From: Mycobacterium sp. DL99
GTDB taxonomy: Bacteria > Actinomycetota > Actinomycetes > Mycobacteriales > Mycobacteriaceae
Assembly (NCBI RefSeq): GCF_004762045.1
Contig: NZ_SJOM01000007.1
Coordinates: 4,698,874 to 4,762,873 of the forward strand
DNA: 64,000 bases
Direction: 5' to 3'
The translations under genes and the position numbers were made by a program. Within the stretch, counting starts at the first letter, position 1. Every line of letters begins with the position of its first letter. Of this stretch, positions 41,695 through 49,904 are shown piece by piece. Under the pieces are notes generated by a model that worked only from the letters and a program-made list of their open reading frames with translations, ran no database searches and was not told the origin of the DNA.

Positions 41695-43050
41695 TCAGCT
41701 CGCGGCCGACACGGGAGCGTCCGCGCCGGTGGTGAATCGGTTGGCCGGCCGGTCCAAACCGAGGTGGTCACGGAGTGTGCTGCCGGTGTATTCCTCGCGG
41801 AAGATGCCGCGGCGCTGCAACTCTGGGACGACGTGGTCGACGAAGTCGGTCAGTGAGGACGGCAGGGCCGGCGGGATGAGATTGAAACCGTCAGCAGCGC
41901 CTGTGGTGAACCATTCCTCGATGGTGTCGGCCACCTGTTCGGGCGTGCCTGCGAACAACCGGTGTCCCCGACCGCTGCTGAGCCGCAGCAGCAGCTCACG
42001 GACGGTGAGGTTGTCGGTCTCGACCAACCGCTTCACCAGCGCAAGCCGGCTCTTGATGAACGTGTCGCCCGGATCCTCGGCCGGGAAGCTCAGTTTCCGG
42101 TCCAGATCGTCCTTGGTGACCGCGAATCCGACGATGGCGCTCAGTTGTTCGAGCCCGTAATCGGGCACGGTGAGTTCTTCGAACTCGCGTTGCCGCTCGC
42201 GCGCCTCGGCTTCGGTGCCACCGATGATCGTCGACAGCCCGGGGAGAATGTGCACTTGGTCCTGGTTGCGACCGTAGCGCCGGATACGGGCCTTGACGTC
42301 GCGGTAGAAGTCGCGGGCTTCGTCCATTGTGGGTTGCGCGGTGAAGATGGCCTCGGCGTACCTGGCCGCGAGATCCTTACCCGGCTCGGAAGACCCGGCC
42401 TGGAACAGCACCGGATGCCCCTGCGGGGAACGCGGCACCTCCAGCGGCCCGGCCACATCGAAATGCAGGCCGGAGTGGTTGATCGCGTGGATCTTGGCGG
42501 GATCAACGAAGCGTGGCGCGACCTTGTCGCCGACGATGGCGTCGTCTTCCCAGCTGTCCCACAACTTCAACGCGACCTGGAGGAACTCATCGGCACGCCG
42601 GTACCGATCGGCCGGGTCCGGGTGATTCGGCACCCCGAAGTTGGCCGCGGCCGACGCATTGGCCGTCGTCACGACGTTCCAGCCGGCCCTGCCTCGGCTC
42701 ACGTGGTCGAGTGTGGCGAACCGCCGCGCCAAACCGTACGGGTCGTTGTACGTGGTGGATGCCGTCGCGATCAGCCCGACGTTGGTGGTCGCCCCGGCCA
42801 GTGCGGCAACCAGCGTGATCGGGTCGAGCGCATCGAACGGGCGAAACTCGGTCTGGTCCTTGAGGACTGGATGGTCGGCGAAGAAGACCGCGTCGAGCTT
42901 GCCACGCTCGGCGATGTGGGCCAGTTCGATGTAGTGGGCGATGTCGGTGACGCCCGACAGATCGGTTTCCGGAAGACGCCACGCCGCTTCGTGTTGACCG
43001 ATGTTGCGCAGGAATGCGTTGAGGTGCAACTGCCTTGCGGGCGCAGCCAT
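41695..43050 (-). CDS. NtaA/SnaA/DszA-family flavin-dependent monooxygenase
   Basis: 451-residue LLM-fold FMNH2-dependent monooxygenase. The characteristic long subfamily pattern is visible: LNAFLRNIGQHEAAWR at the N-terminus, FADHPVLKD, TASTTYNDPYGLARRFATLD, RAGWNVVTT and PVLFQAGSSEPGKDLAA. Members oxidise chelates, dimethyl sulfide, sulfones and dibenzothiophene sulfone. Being first in an operon with a sulfonate-type ABC importer, it most likely releases sulfur from an organosulfur compound. It would need a separate flavin reductase, which is not encoded nearby. The start is ATG 43050 with AGGAG upstream. Confidence 0.9.
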   Translation of the reverse strand: MAAPARQLHLNAFLRNIGQHEAAWRLPETDLSGVTDIAHYIELAHIAERGKLDAVFFADHPVLKDQTEFRPFDALDPITLVAALAGATTNVGLIATASTTYNDPYGLARRFATLDHVSRGRAGWNVVTTANASAAANFGVPNHPDPADRYRRADEFLQVALKLWDSWEDDAIVGDKVAPRFVDPAKIHAINHSGLHFDVAGPLEVPRSPQGHPVLFQAGSSEPGKDLAARYAEAIFTAQPTMDEARDFYRDVKARIRRYGRNQDQVHILPGLSTIIGGTEAEARERQREFEELTVPDYGLEQLSAIVGFAVTKDDLDRKLSFPAEDPGDTFIKSRLALVKRLVETDNLTVRELLLRLSSGRGHRLFAGTPEQVADTIEEWFTTGAADGFNLIPPALPSSLTDFVDHVVPELQRRGIFREEYTGSTLRDHLGLDRPANRFTTGADAPVSAAS

Positions 43051-43109
43051 CGAGACGAGCTCCTTTGGTCGGTGAACCGGGCTGCGTCTATTTCAGGGGG
43101 CGGGCTGTG

Positions 43110-43150
43110 CTGCGAGAACAGTTAGGATCAGTGAAATTTCAGCTAACCCG
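43110..43150 (-). promoter_or_regulatory. Dyad-rich region upstream of the monooxygenase operon
   Basis: GTTAG and CTAAC inverted arms flank a TGAAATTTCA palindrome, and CTGT/ACAG arms lie beside it, all 60-100 nt upstream of the monooxygenase ATG. This is where a promoter and operator are expected. No consensus is recognised. Confidence 0.4.
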
Positions 43151-43159
43151 CAGACAGCA

Positions 43160-43193
43160 CACGAGCGTGCGGCTTGCCTGCCGCACGCTCGTG
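43160..43193 (-). terminator. Terminator of secreted-repeat gene (copy B)
   Basis: Perfect 14-bp GC-rich stem, CACGAGCGTGCGGC paired with its complement around a 6-nt loop, 25 nt after the stop of the repeat gene on the minus strand. There is no U-tract, which is normal for mycobacteria. Confidence 0.8.
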
Positions 43194-43218
43194 AGGGGTT
43201 TGGTGCCTTCGGTCGGCC

Positions 43219-43620
43219 TCAGCCCAAGCCGGTCCACTTCTTCAGAACCTTGCCCGGGAAGCTTCCCCATTTCTCTGCGGTCTTGCCTGGGAACGTCGCC
43301 CACTTCTCAGCGGTCTTGCCTGGGAACGTCGCCCACTTCTCAGCGGTCTTGCCTGGGAACGACGTCCACTTCTCAGCGGTCTTACCGGGGAACGACGTCC
43401 ACTTGTCGACGATGGGGCTCTCGGGCAGATCGACCCCACCGGTGAGCGCGCTCTTGGCGGCGTCGGTGACGGCATCGGTGACCGACGAAGACACACGGTC
43501 ACACGGCGAGCACCCGACGGTGCTGTTGCCCTTGGAATCGGCCGACGCGGGCGCGGACAGCGCCACCGCAGCGCCGATGGCCCCCGCGGCGAGGGTCGTG
43601 GCGATCAAACTCTTCTGCAT
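43219..43620 (-). CDS. Secreted protein with 11-residue Trp repeats (copy B)
   Basis: 133 residues, unknown function. The signal peptide (residues 1-27, MQKSLIATTLAAGAIGAAVA then LSAPASA) is followed by a CSPC motif (C37, C40) and a Ser/Thr/Asp linker. Trps at residues 74, 85, 96, 107, 118 and 129 are exactly 11 apart, in nearly identical units EKWxxFPGKTA, ending KWTGLG. The ATG at 43620 has GGGGAC seven nt upstream; a longer frame is not supported. It is paralogous to 38620-38964, and the two bracket the organosulfur operon. Confidence 0.87.
   Translation of the reverse strand: MQKSLIATTLAAGAIGAAVALSAPASADSKGNSTVGCSPCDRVSSSVTDAVTDAAKSALTGGVDLPESPIVDKWTSFPGKTAEKWTSFPGKTAEKWATFPGKTAEKWATFPGKTAEKWGSFPGKVLKKWTGLG
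43240..43415 (-). repeat. 33-bp tandem repeats encoding the 11-residue unit
   Basis: About five in-frame 33-bp units. The middle copies differ by only a few bases (shared core TTCTCAGCGGTCTTGCC then TGGGAACG), while the outer copies are more diverged. The pattern indicates expansion from the centre and possible copy-number variation between strains. Confidence 0.88.
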
Positions 43621-44005
43621 TCTGAGTCCCCAACTGTCGTGTCCGGCATCGCCTGACGGCGACGCCAATTTGACACGCTAGTCCCAGAACCCCGCTGGCG
43701 TCCTGCCATGTCAGACGCCCGAGATCGTTTGCTGTAGCTGCGCCTGCATGGGGTGGCCCCTGGCCGCAGCCCATTGCACCCGACCGGACCGGTCACCGTA
43801 ACCGAACAGCAGGTAACCGCCGGGTTAACAGCCGCGCGGTACGCCGATCTATCATGCGCTTACTCGATATTCGAGGACGCCGCAGACAGTTCACCTTGAA
43901 GACGACAACGCAGGGAAACTCATCGCGATTTCGAGACCCAGACTACGCGGCAGGCCTCGGAATGATCTTGCTCACGTTTTGCTGGAGTGGCCCGGCCAGG
44001 ATGCC
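43621..44005. other. Intergenic region, no gene seen
   Basis: 385 nt between the secreted-repeat gene and the LLM oxidoreductase gene, both on the minus strand. It must contain the promoter of the repeat gene. A short CTCGA-TAT-TCGAG dyad lies near 43862-43874. Nothing else is recognisable. Confidence 0.5.
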
Positions 44006-44899
44006 TCAGGCGAAGACTTTGGCCACCTCGGCCACCCGGCGCAACTGGTCGATATCGGAGCTGGTGGGGATCAGGTGCACCTCGTCGGTGCCGATGTCCT
44101 CGAACTTGCCGAGCACCTCGATCAACTCCTCTTCGGTGCCGGCCCAACCGGTCATGGGAGCCATGGCGTCGACATATTCGGCCGGGATCCAGTTCATGTA
44201 CCGGCGCAGGTGCCGGTGCACCTGGGCGCGGGCTTCCTCGGGTTTACCGAGCGCAAACCAGAACGACGTGGCGAGGTGCGGCTTGGGTTTGGCCGCCTCG
44301 GCCCAGGCGGTGCGGGCGATGTCGAACAACTCGGCCTGGCGGGTCAGATCCAGATCCAGAGTCGTGCCGGCTACGCCGTCGGCCCAGGCTGCGGCGTCAC
44401 GGATGGTCTTCGGCCCGATGGAGCCGATCTGCAGGGGCGGGCCACCGGTCTGAACCGGTGGCGGCCCCACCGGAAGCACCGAGTCGGTGACTTTCTCACC
44501 GGCCCAGACCCGTTTCATCACCGCGACGCGCTCGGCCATTCCCCGCCGGGTCTGGGACGACGGGTCGGCGCCGACCGCGTGGTAATCCTCGTGGCGGCCA
44601 CCGACGCCGATGCCCACGGTCAACCGGCCGCCGCTCAGCAGATCACCGGTCGCCAGCCCTTTCGCCAGCATCACGGGGTCATGCAGCTGCGGCACCACCA
44701 CCGTGGTCACCAGCCGCACCCGGTCGGTCCACGCCGCCAGTGCGCCCAGCAAGGTCAGGCTGTCGGGATTGTCGAAGGCGATGCGCTCGCCCCAGCACAG
44801 CGACGAGAACGGGCCTCCGTCGATGACGTGCGCCCAGGACCGCAGCGTCGTCGCATCCAACTGAGGTTCCATGACCGGCATCGTCATTCCCACGCGCAC
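44006..44899 (-). CDS. LLM-class (F420-type) oxidoreductase
   Basis: 297-residue TIM-barrel protein of the luciferase-like family. The N-terminus VGMTMPVMEP, the RVRLVTTVVVPQLHDPVMLAKGLATGD region and GGRLTVGIGVGGRHEDY are typical of mycobacterial F420-dependent members. The cofactor is inferred from subfamily look, not proven by a motif. Substrate unknown. It is divergent from a VOC-domain gene 30 nt away. Confidence 0.85.
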   Translation of the reverse strand: MRVGMTMPVMEPQLDATTLRSWAHVIDGGPFSSLCWGERIAFDNPDSLTLLGALAAWTDRVRLVTTVVVPQLHDPVMLAKGLATGDLLSGGRLTVGIGVGGRHEDYHAVGADPSSQTRRGMAERVAVMKRVWAGEKVTDSVLPVGPPPVQTGGPPLQIGSIGPKTIRDAAAWADGVAGTTLDLDLTRQAELFDIARTAWAEAAKPKPHLATSFWFALGKPEEARAQVHRHLRRYMNWIPAEYVDAMAPMTGWAGTEEELIEVLGKFEDIGTDEVHLIPTSSDIDQLRRVAEVAKVFA

Positions 44900-44929
44900 G
44901 CACGGATTCTGTCACGTCCAGGTGGCAGC

Positions 44930-45352
44930 ATGAACCCCATGGCCATCACCACGTCCTCGGTCGCCCATGTGCGGCTCACGGTCACCGACATCGAACGGTC
45001 CCGGCAGTTCTACGAGAGCGTTTTCGGCTGGCCGATTCTGATCGAACTGCCGCAGGACGCCGATGCCTCCACCCGCGCCCTTCTCAGTTTTCTGCACGGA
45101 GGCGTCATCTACGACGCCGGGGCAACGCTGATCGGCCTGCGTCCGGTCGGGCGCGACGCGTTCGACGAGAACCGAACCGGGCTGGACCACTTGGCCTTCC
45201 GGCTCAAGAACCTCGCGGAGCTGAACGATGCCGCGCAGCACCTCGACGATCTGGACATCGTGCACGAACCCGTCAAAGACATCGGCCCCTCCTACATCCT
45301 GGAGTTCCGCGACCCCGACAACATCGCGTTGGAGCTCACCGCACCGAAGTAG
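44930..45352 (+). CDS. VOC (glyoxalase/dioxygenase fold) protein
   Basis: 140-residue two-module betaalphabetabetabeta protein. VAHVRLTVTDIERSRQFYESVFGW is the N-terminal module (key part RSRQFYESVFGW), and the C-terminal metal-site region is PSYILEFRDPDNIALEL. The ATG at 44930 has AGGTGG five nt upstream. The exact reaction cannot be assigned from sequence alone. It ends 3 nt before the convergent DoxX-like gene. Confidence 0.85.
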   Translation: MNPMAITTSSVAHVRLTVTDIERSRQFYESVFGWPILIELPQDADASTRALLSFLHGGVIYDAGATLIGLRPVGRDAFDENRTGLDHLAFRLKNLAELNDAAQHLDDLDIVHEPVKDIGPSYILEFRDPDNIALELTAPK

Positions 45353-45355
45353 GTT

Positions 45356-45781
45356 TCAACGACGCAGGCCGGCGACCCTGAGCAGCTCGGGGCGTCGGAG
45401 CACCAGTCCGATCCACATCAGCACACCCAGGTAGACCGCGAACAGGGTGTGGCTGAACAGCGGTGCCTCGACACGCATGTTCGCGGTTACCGCGCCACCG
45501 AGGTAGGCGGTGATGCCCACCGCGCCCAGCACCGCCGTGCGCGGGACGGCGTAGACGACAACGCACACCGCCAGGACGACTCCCATCACGAGGGCCTGCC
45601 CATCGGGAAAACCGAGGGCGGCAGTTCCGTCCTTGACCTGCTGGGGAAGGGTGAACTTGCCGAATGCGTCGAACACGAGAAAGGCACCGACAAGCCCGCT
45701 GATCCCTATTCCGATCTTGCGGCTCAGCGACTTGGCGACAGGGCCTTCGGCATGGGTGTCGGATGTGGACAGGACGGTCAT
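45356..45781 (-). CDS. DoxX-like membrane protein
   Basis: 141 residues with four hydrophobic segments (about residues 25-42, 65-82, 85-102 and 112-128) and the family pattern FDAFGKFTLPQQVKDGTAALGFP. DoxX-like proteins are small membrane proteins of mostly unknown role, some linked to redox stress. It is divergent from the sensor kinase gene. Confidence 0.8.
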   Translation of the reverse strand: MTVLSTSDTHAEGPVAKSLSRKIGIGISGLVGAFLVFDAFGKFTLPQQVKDGTAALGFPDGQALVMGVVLAVCVVVYAVPRTAVLGAVGITAYLGGAVTANMRVEAPLFSHTLFAVYLGVLMWIGLVLRRPELLRVAGLRR

Positions 45782-45931
45782 GGGTTGCTCCTAGCGTTTC
45801 GAGAGGGCGACAGCGGGTAGACCGGTCCTCCGGGCGAAACTCATCGGCGAAGGACAGGGGTGGTTATCCCCCACCCGGGTCTGGGGAAAACGCTGTGTCG
45901 CCGGGCCGCGCAACTTCGTAGGTTGAAGGGC

Positions 45932-47251
45932 ATGGTCGCAATCAGCGAAACCGGATCGCCGGTCCTGCCCGTATCGCCCCCGCCGGCGCCTGAGCCCGTG
46001 ACGACATCACGCAACATCGGCCTCGTGCCGACCGCATCGATGATCACCGGTGCCGCAGTGGCATTGGTGTGGTTCTGGATTCCGTTGTCCATCATGGTCA
46101 TCGGGTTCTCCTCGATTCCTTCGGTGATCGGATTCCTGCTCTCGGGGGTGGTCTTCATCTACCTGATGCGCGGTGTCGAGTGGGTCGAGCGAACGCGCAG
46201 CGAAGCGGTATTCGGCCTCGGTATCGGGATTCCGCCGCGCCAGCTGTCGCCTCACACGGGGTTCCAGGGTTGGGCGCACCAGCAGTGGCTGGACATCAGC
46301 AGTACCCGGTTCTGGAAAGCCGTATGCCACCACTACCTTCGGATGACCTACGACATGCTGGCCGCCGGCCTCGCGTTCGCGTTACTCGCCTTCGCGTTCT
46401 TGGGTCCGGCCGCTGCCGTCGCCATCCGGCAGAGCGACAACGACGCCGGGCTGATCTTCCTCTCGCCGCCGATCGCCTGGCTGCTGGCGATCGTCGCCGT
46501 CATCGCCGCGGCGGCCATCCTGATCCTCGCCCCGGCCATGGATGCCGCGATCGACCGTTGGCTCTTGTCGCCGTCGCCCACCGCAGCCCTGGAGTATCAG
46601 GTCAACGCGCTGGCCGATGCCCGGCAGGGAGCGGTGTCCTCGGCTCAGACCGAACGCCACCGCATCGAACGCGATCTGCACGACAGCGTGCAGCCCCGGC
46701 TGGTGTCCCTGGCGATGACGATCGGGCTGGCCCAGACCAAGCTGGATTCGGATCCGCCCGCCGCCAAGGCACTGATCGCCGAGGCCCACGATGACGCCAA
46801 GAGCGCACTGGTGGAACTGCGCAACGTGGTGCGCGGTATCGCCCCGACGATCCTGTCGGATCGAGGTCTCGACGCTGCGCTGTCATCGGTCGTGCACCGT
46901 GCCGAGACCTCCGGAGTACCGACCACATTGCACATCGAACTTCCGCGCAGGCTGCCCGATGAGGTGGAATCGGTCGCCTACTTCGTCGTCGCCGAGGCGC
47001 TGACCAATATCGCCAAGCACGCCAACGCCACTCAGGCCGTCGTCACCGTGCGGTTGGATGAGACCGCCAACGTGCTCCACGTCTCGGTGTTCGACGACGG
47101 TCAGGGCGCCGCAGTCATCGATGCCGGCGAGAACGCGACGGGTCTGCGCGGTCTGGACGAACGGGTACGTGCCGCAGGCGGGACCTTCGGGGTTTCCAGC
47201 CCCGCCACCGGACCGACGATCGTCACGGCGGTGCTGCCATGCGGATCGTGA
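45932..47251 (+). CDS. Sensor histidine kinase, NarL/DesK type with membrane sensor domain
   Basis: 439 residues. The N-terminal part has two membrane hairpins (about residues 38-80 and 140-205) forming a small membrane-embedded sensor domain. The HisKA_3 phosphoacceptor is His250 in ERDLHDSVQPRLVSL, and the HATPase domain carries VAEALTNIAKHANAT and the glycine box DDGQGA. I choose ATG 45932 because the hydrophobic topology is complete from there. It overlaps the response regulator gene by 13 nt. Confidence 0.9.
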   Translation: MVAISETGSPVLPVSPPPAPEPVTTSRNIGLVPTASMITGAAVALVWFWIPLSIMVIGFSSIPSVIGFLLSGVVFIYLMRGVEWVERTRSEAVFGLGIGIPPRQLSPHTGFQGWAHQQWLDISSTRFWKAVCHHYLRMTYDMLAAGLAFALLAFAFLGPAAAVAIRQSDNDAGLIFLSPPIAWLLAIVAVIAAAAILILAPAMDAAIDRWLLSPSPTAALEYQVNALADARQGAVSSAQTERHRIERDLHDSVQPRLVSLAMTIGLAQTKLDSDPPAAKALIAEAHDDAKSALVELRNVVRGIAPTILSDRGLDAALSSVVHRAETSGVPTTLHIELPRRLPDEVESVAYFVVAEALTNIAKHANATQAVVTVRLDETANVLHVSVFDDGQGAAVIDAGENATGLRGLDERVRAAGGTFGVSSPATGPTIVTAVLPCGS

Positions 47252-47883
47252 TCGCCGAGGACTCGGCGCTACTGCGGGCAGGCATCGAGCGGATCCTGGC
47301 CGACGCCGGGCACGAGATCGTCGCCGGGGTACCCGACGCCACCAACCTGCTGCGCCTGGTCAACGAGCATCACCCCGACCTGGCCATTCTCGACGTCCGG
47401 ATGCCGCCGACCTTCACCGATGAGGGCATCCGGGCGGCGGCGCTACTGCGCAGCCAGAACCCCGAGTCCCCCGTCCTGGTGCTCTCCCACTACGTCGAAG
47501 AGCGTTACGCAGCCGATCTGATCGCCTCGGACACAAGAGGATTCGGCTATCTGCTCAAAGACCGGGTGGCCGATGTGCCTGCATTCCTCGACGCCGTCGC
47601 GGTGGTGGGTGGCGGAGGCACGGTGCTCGATCCCGAGGTGGTGTCACAGATCTTGCTACGTTCGGCCCGCCATAGCGCCCTCGACCAGCTGACCCCGCGC
47701 GAGCGCGACGTCCTGCAGTTGATGGCGGAGGGCAGAACCAACTCAGCCATCGCCGCCGCGCTGCACATCTCCGTCGGCTCGGCCGAGAAACACATCGCCT
47801 CGATCTTCACGAAATTCGACCTCGCTCCCGACGAGAGCGAGAACCGCCGGGTGCTGGCGGTACTGCGTTACCTCGAGACCTAG
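47239..47883 (+). CDS. Response regulator, NarL/LuxR family
   Basis: 214 residues. The receiver domain has acidic pair E7/D8, phospho-acceptor Asp52 (AILDVRMPPTFTDEG) and the conserved Lys in LLKDRVAD. The C-terminal LuxR helix-turn-helix reads LTPRERDVLQLMAEGRTNSAIA. It overlaps the sensor kinase gene and is followed 33 nt later by a DUF4097 gene that is probably in its operon. Confidence 0.94.
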   Translation: MRIVIAEDSALLRAGIERILADAGHEIVAGVPDATNLLRLVNEHHPDLAILDVRMPPTFTDEGIRAAALLRSQNPESPVLVLSHYVEERYAADLIASDTRGFGYLLKDRVADVPAFLDAVAVVGGGGTVLDPEVVSQILLRSARHSALDQLTPRERDVLQLMAEGRTNSAIAAALHISVGSAEKHIASIFTKFDLAPDESENRRVLAVLRYLET

Positions 47884-47916
47884 ACCGAATATCCCTACCG
47901 GGAAGGACTTTCCATC

Positions 47917-48801
47917 GTGACCACCATCGCCCCTCCGCCGCCGGTGAACCCGCCGCCTCAGTTGAACCCCGGTGGACGCACTACATTCCGCCTCGTCCTG
48001 ATCGCCGCGGCGACGCTGCTGGTGGCCGGCACCGTGGCCACGCTCGGTGTGGCGGCCTGGGCCGTGAGTGCCGTCCGGGTCGTCACCGATCGTCAGGGGC
48101 TGCCCGCGACGATGCGGTCACTGGTGATCGACACCGCGAGCATCCCGGTCGCGATCCGTATCACCGCGGACCGCGAAACTCGGGATGCCACCGCGGATCT
48201 ACGCCTGGTGAACACCTCTCACAGCGGCGCGCACCGACTGCAGGTCACCACAGACGGCAACGAGACCCGGATCGCCATCGCGGGCAATCCCTCTCGCATG
48301 CTGGCATGGGCCCGCGGCGGGGAGATCACGATCGCCGTGCCGCCGGAGCAGGCCCGGCGGCTGACGGTGCGCACCGAGCAGGAGATCGGCACGGTGATTG
48401 CGCAGGCCGACGTGGACCAGTTGATCTCCCGCGTCACCGATGGGGCGATCATCCTGCGCGGCGCTGCCCGCCGCGTCGAGGCCCACACCGTCGACGGCGA
48501 GATCGTCTCGCGCGACCCGATCGCGGTCACCGAAGAATTCAGCGCCACCACGTCTGACGGTGACATCACCGTTGACTTCCGCGACTCCGCGCCGCGCCGC
48601 GTCGATGCGGTGAGCCGCAACGGCGATGTCGTGATCGGACTGCCGGAGCGGGGACCGTATCTCGTACACGCACAATCCGGAGCATCGACAGAGGTACGGG
48701 TGCCCGAGACCACCGACCCCGACACCGCGGCCGCCGAGATCACCGTCCGCTCCGACGACGGCGACGTCGTGGTGGAGCGGGTGGGTCCGGGACGGGGCTA
48801 G
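47917..48801 (+). CDS. DUF4097-type membrane-anchored beta-repeat protein
   Basis: 294 residues: a Pro-rich cytosolic start, one membrane segment (about residues 26-55), then an extracytoplasmic domain with recurring strand-turn units such as TVDGEIVSRD, TSDGDITVDF, SRNGDVVIGL and SDDGDVVVER. This DGxV/I repeat is the DUF4097 adhesin-like beta-solenoid pattern. Genes of this kind often accompany NarL-type two-component systems and may be their output or sensor accessory. The start is GTG 47917 with GGAAGGA upstream. Confidence 0.8.
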   Translation: MTTIAPPPPVNPPPQLNPGGRTTFRLVLIAAATLLVAGTVATLGVAAWAVSAVRVVTDRQGLPATMRSLVIDTASIPVAIRITADRETRDATADLRLVNTSHSGAHRLQVTTDGNETRIAIAGNPSRMLAWARGGEITIAVPPEQARRLTVRTEQEIGTVIAQADVDQLISRVTDGAIILRGAARRVEAHTVDGEIVSRDPIAVTEEFSATTSDGDITVDFRDSAPRRVDAVSRNGDVVIGLPERGPYLVHAQSGASTEVRVPETTDPDTAAAEITVRSDDGDVVVERVGPGRG

Positions 48802-48811
48802 AAGCTGAGTT

Positions 48812-48868
48812 GTGAGATTGCGTGCAGGGTCGTGATTTCTCGACTTTCACGACCCTGAGTGCAATTTC
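48812..48868. terminator. Bidirectional terminator / extended palindrome
   Basis: Perfect inner stem AGGGTCGTGA/TCACGACCCT (48826-48835 and 48847-48856) with an 11-nt loop, extended by an outer ATTGC/GCAAT arm with one wobble beyond. It lies between the convergent DUF4097 and nitronate monooxygenase genes. Confidence 0.75.
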
Positions 48869-48887
48869 AACCGTCCACGTTCGACCT

Positions 48888-49904
48888 CTACGCCAACCCG
48901 GCCATGATCTCGGCCACCGAACCGGTCCGGCCCTGGCGCCACCCGGTTCCGGCCCACACATTGGTGCCCTGCGGATCGCCTGCGGCCACCGAGGCCTTGC
49001 GTACCGGGCTTGTCAGGTAATGGATCTCGGGGTAGCCCAGCGGGGCCTGACCGTCGTGGTCGATGATGAAGCGGTTGCGCAGCCCGCGGGCATAGCGGCC
49101 GGAAAACGCCCGGGTGACAACGGTTTCGGTGAACTCAGAACTCTGCAGGGCGGCGCGGTGCACCGGGCTGCTCCCGGCTTCATCGGCCAGCAGGAACGCG
49201 GTGCCGAGCTGGACGGCCGCCGCACCGGCAGCCAGCACCCCCGCGACATCGTCAGCGTTGATCAGCCCGCCGGCGGCCACAACCGGGATATCCACCGCCG
49301 CCAGCACGTCGGCCAGCAGATGGTCCAGTGACTGCGATGCGGGCGAGGCCGCCGGATCGAACGTGCCGCGGTGTCCCCCCGCTCCCGGCCCCTGGACGGC
49401 GAGGACGTCGACCCCGCGGTGCACCGCCAGCCAGGCTTCGTCCAGCGTCGTCACCGTCCCCACGGTGGTGATGCCGGCGCCGCGCAGCCGGGCCACCTCG
49501 GGCTCGCTGGGCAATCCAAAAGTGAACGACACCACCTCGGGACGTAGATCGAACACCACGTCCAGCTTGGCCGCCCACGCGTCGTCGTCGTAGCGCGGGG
49601 CACCGAGTTCCACACCGTAGCGCTGTGCTTCACCGGCCAAATCGGCGGCATAGGCCTGGATCTGTTCTGGCGTACCCGCACTGGGTTGCGGTGCAAAGAG
49701 ATTCACCCCGAGCGGCTCGGTGGTCAAACCGCGTGCGGCCGTGACCCTTTCGACGAGCGCATCAGCGGTGAGATATCCGGCCGCGAGGAACCCCAGCCCA
49801 CCGGCATCGCTGCCCGCCGCGGCCAGCTCCGGGGTCGAGGGGCCACCGGCCATCGGCGCCACGATCACCGGGTGCCGCAGCCCGCGAACATCGAATGTGC
49901 CCAT
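48888..49904 (-). CDS. Nitronate monooxygenase-family flavoprotein
   Basis: 338-residue FMN TIM-barrel enzyme that oxidises nitronates such as propionate 3-nitronate. VIVAPMAGGPSTPELAAA is the N-terminal FMN loop, QGPGAGGHRGTFD carries the catalytic His, and VVAAGGLINADDVAGVLAAGA binds phosphate. The ATG at 49904 overlaps the upstream GNAT stop, and a GTG directly precedes it. Confidence 0.9.
   Translation of the reverse strand: MGTFDVRGLRHPVIVAPMAGGPSTPELAAAGSDAGGLGFLAAGYLTADALVERVTAARGLTTEPLGVNLFAPQPSAGTPEQIQAYAADLAGEAQRYGVELGAPRYDDDAWAAKLDVVFDLRPEVVSFTFGLPSEPEVARLRGAGITTVGTVTTLDEAWLAVHRGVDVLAVQGPGAGGHRGTFDPAASPASQSLDHLLADVLAAVDIPVVAAGGLINADDVAGVLAAGAAAVQLGTAFLLADEAGSSPVHRAALQSSEFTETVVTRAFSGRYARGLRNRFIIDHDGQAPLGYPEIHYLTSPVRKASVAAGDPQGTNVWAGTGWRQGRTGSVAEIMAGLA

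Noticed and set aside
43240..43415. Regular repeats considered as a CRISPR array
   Set aside because: Units are contiguous without unique spacers, are in frame, and encode a periodic secreted protein.
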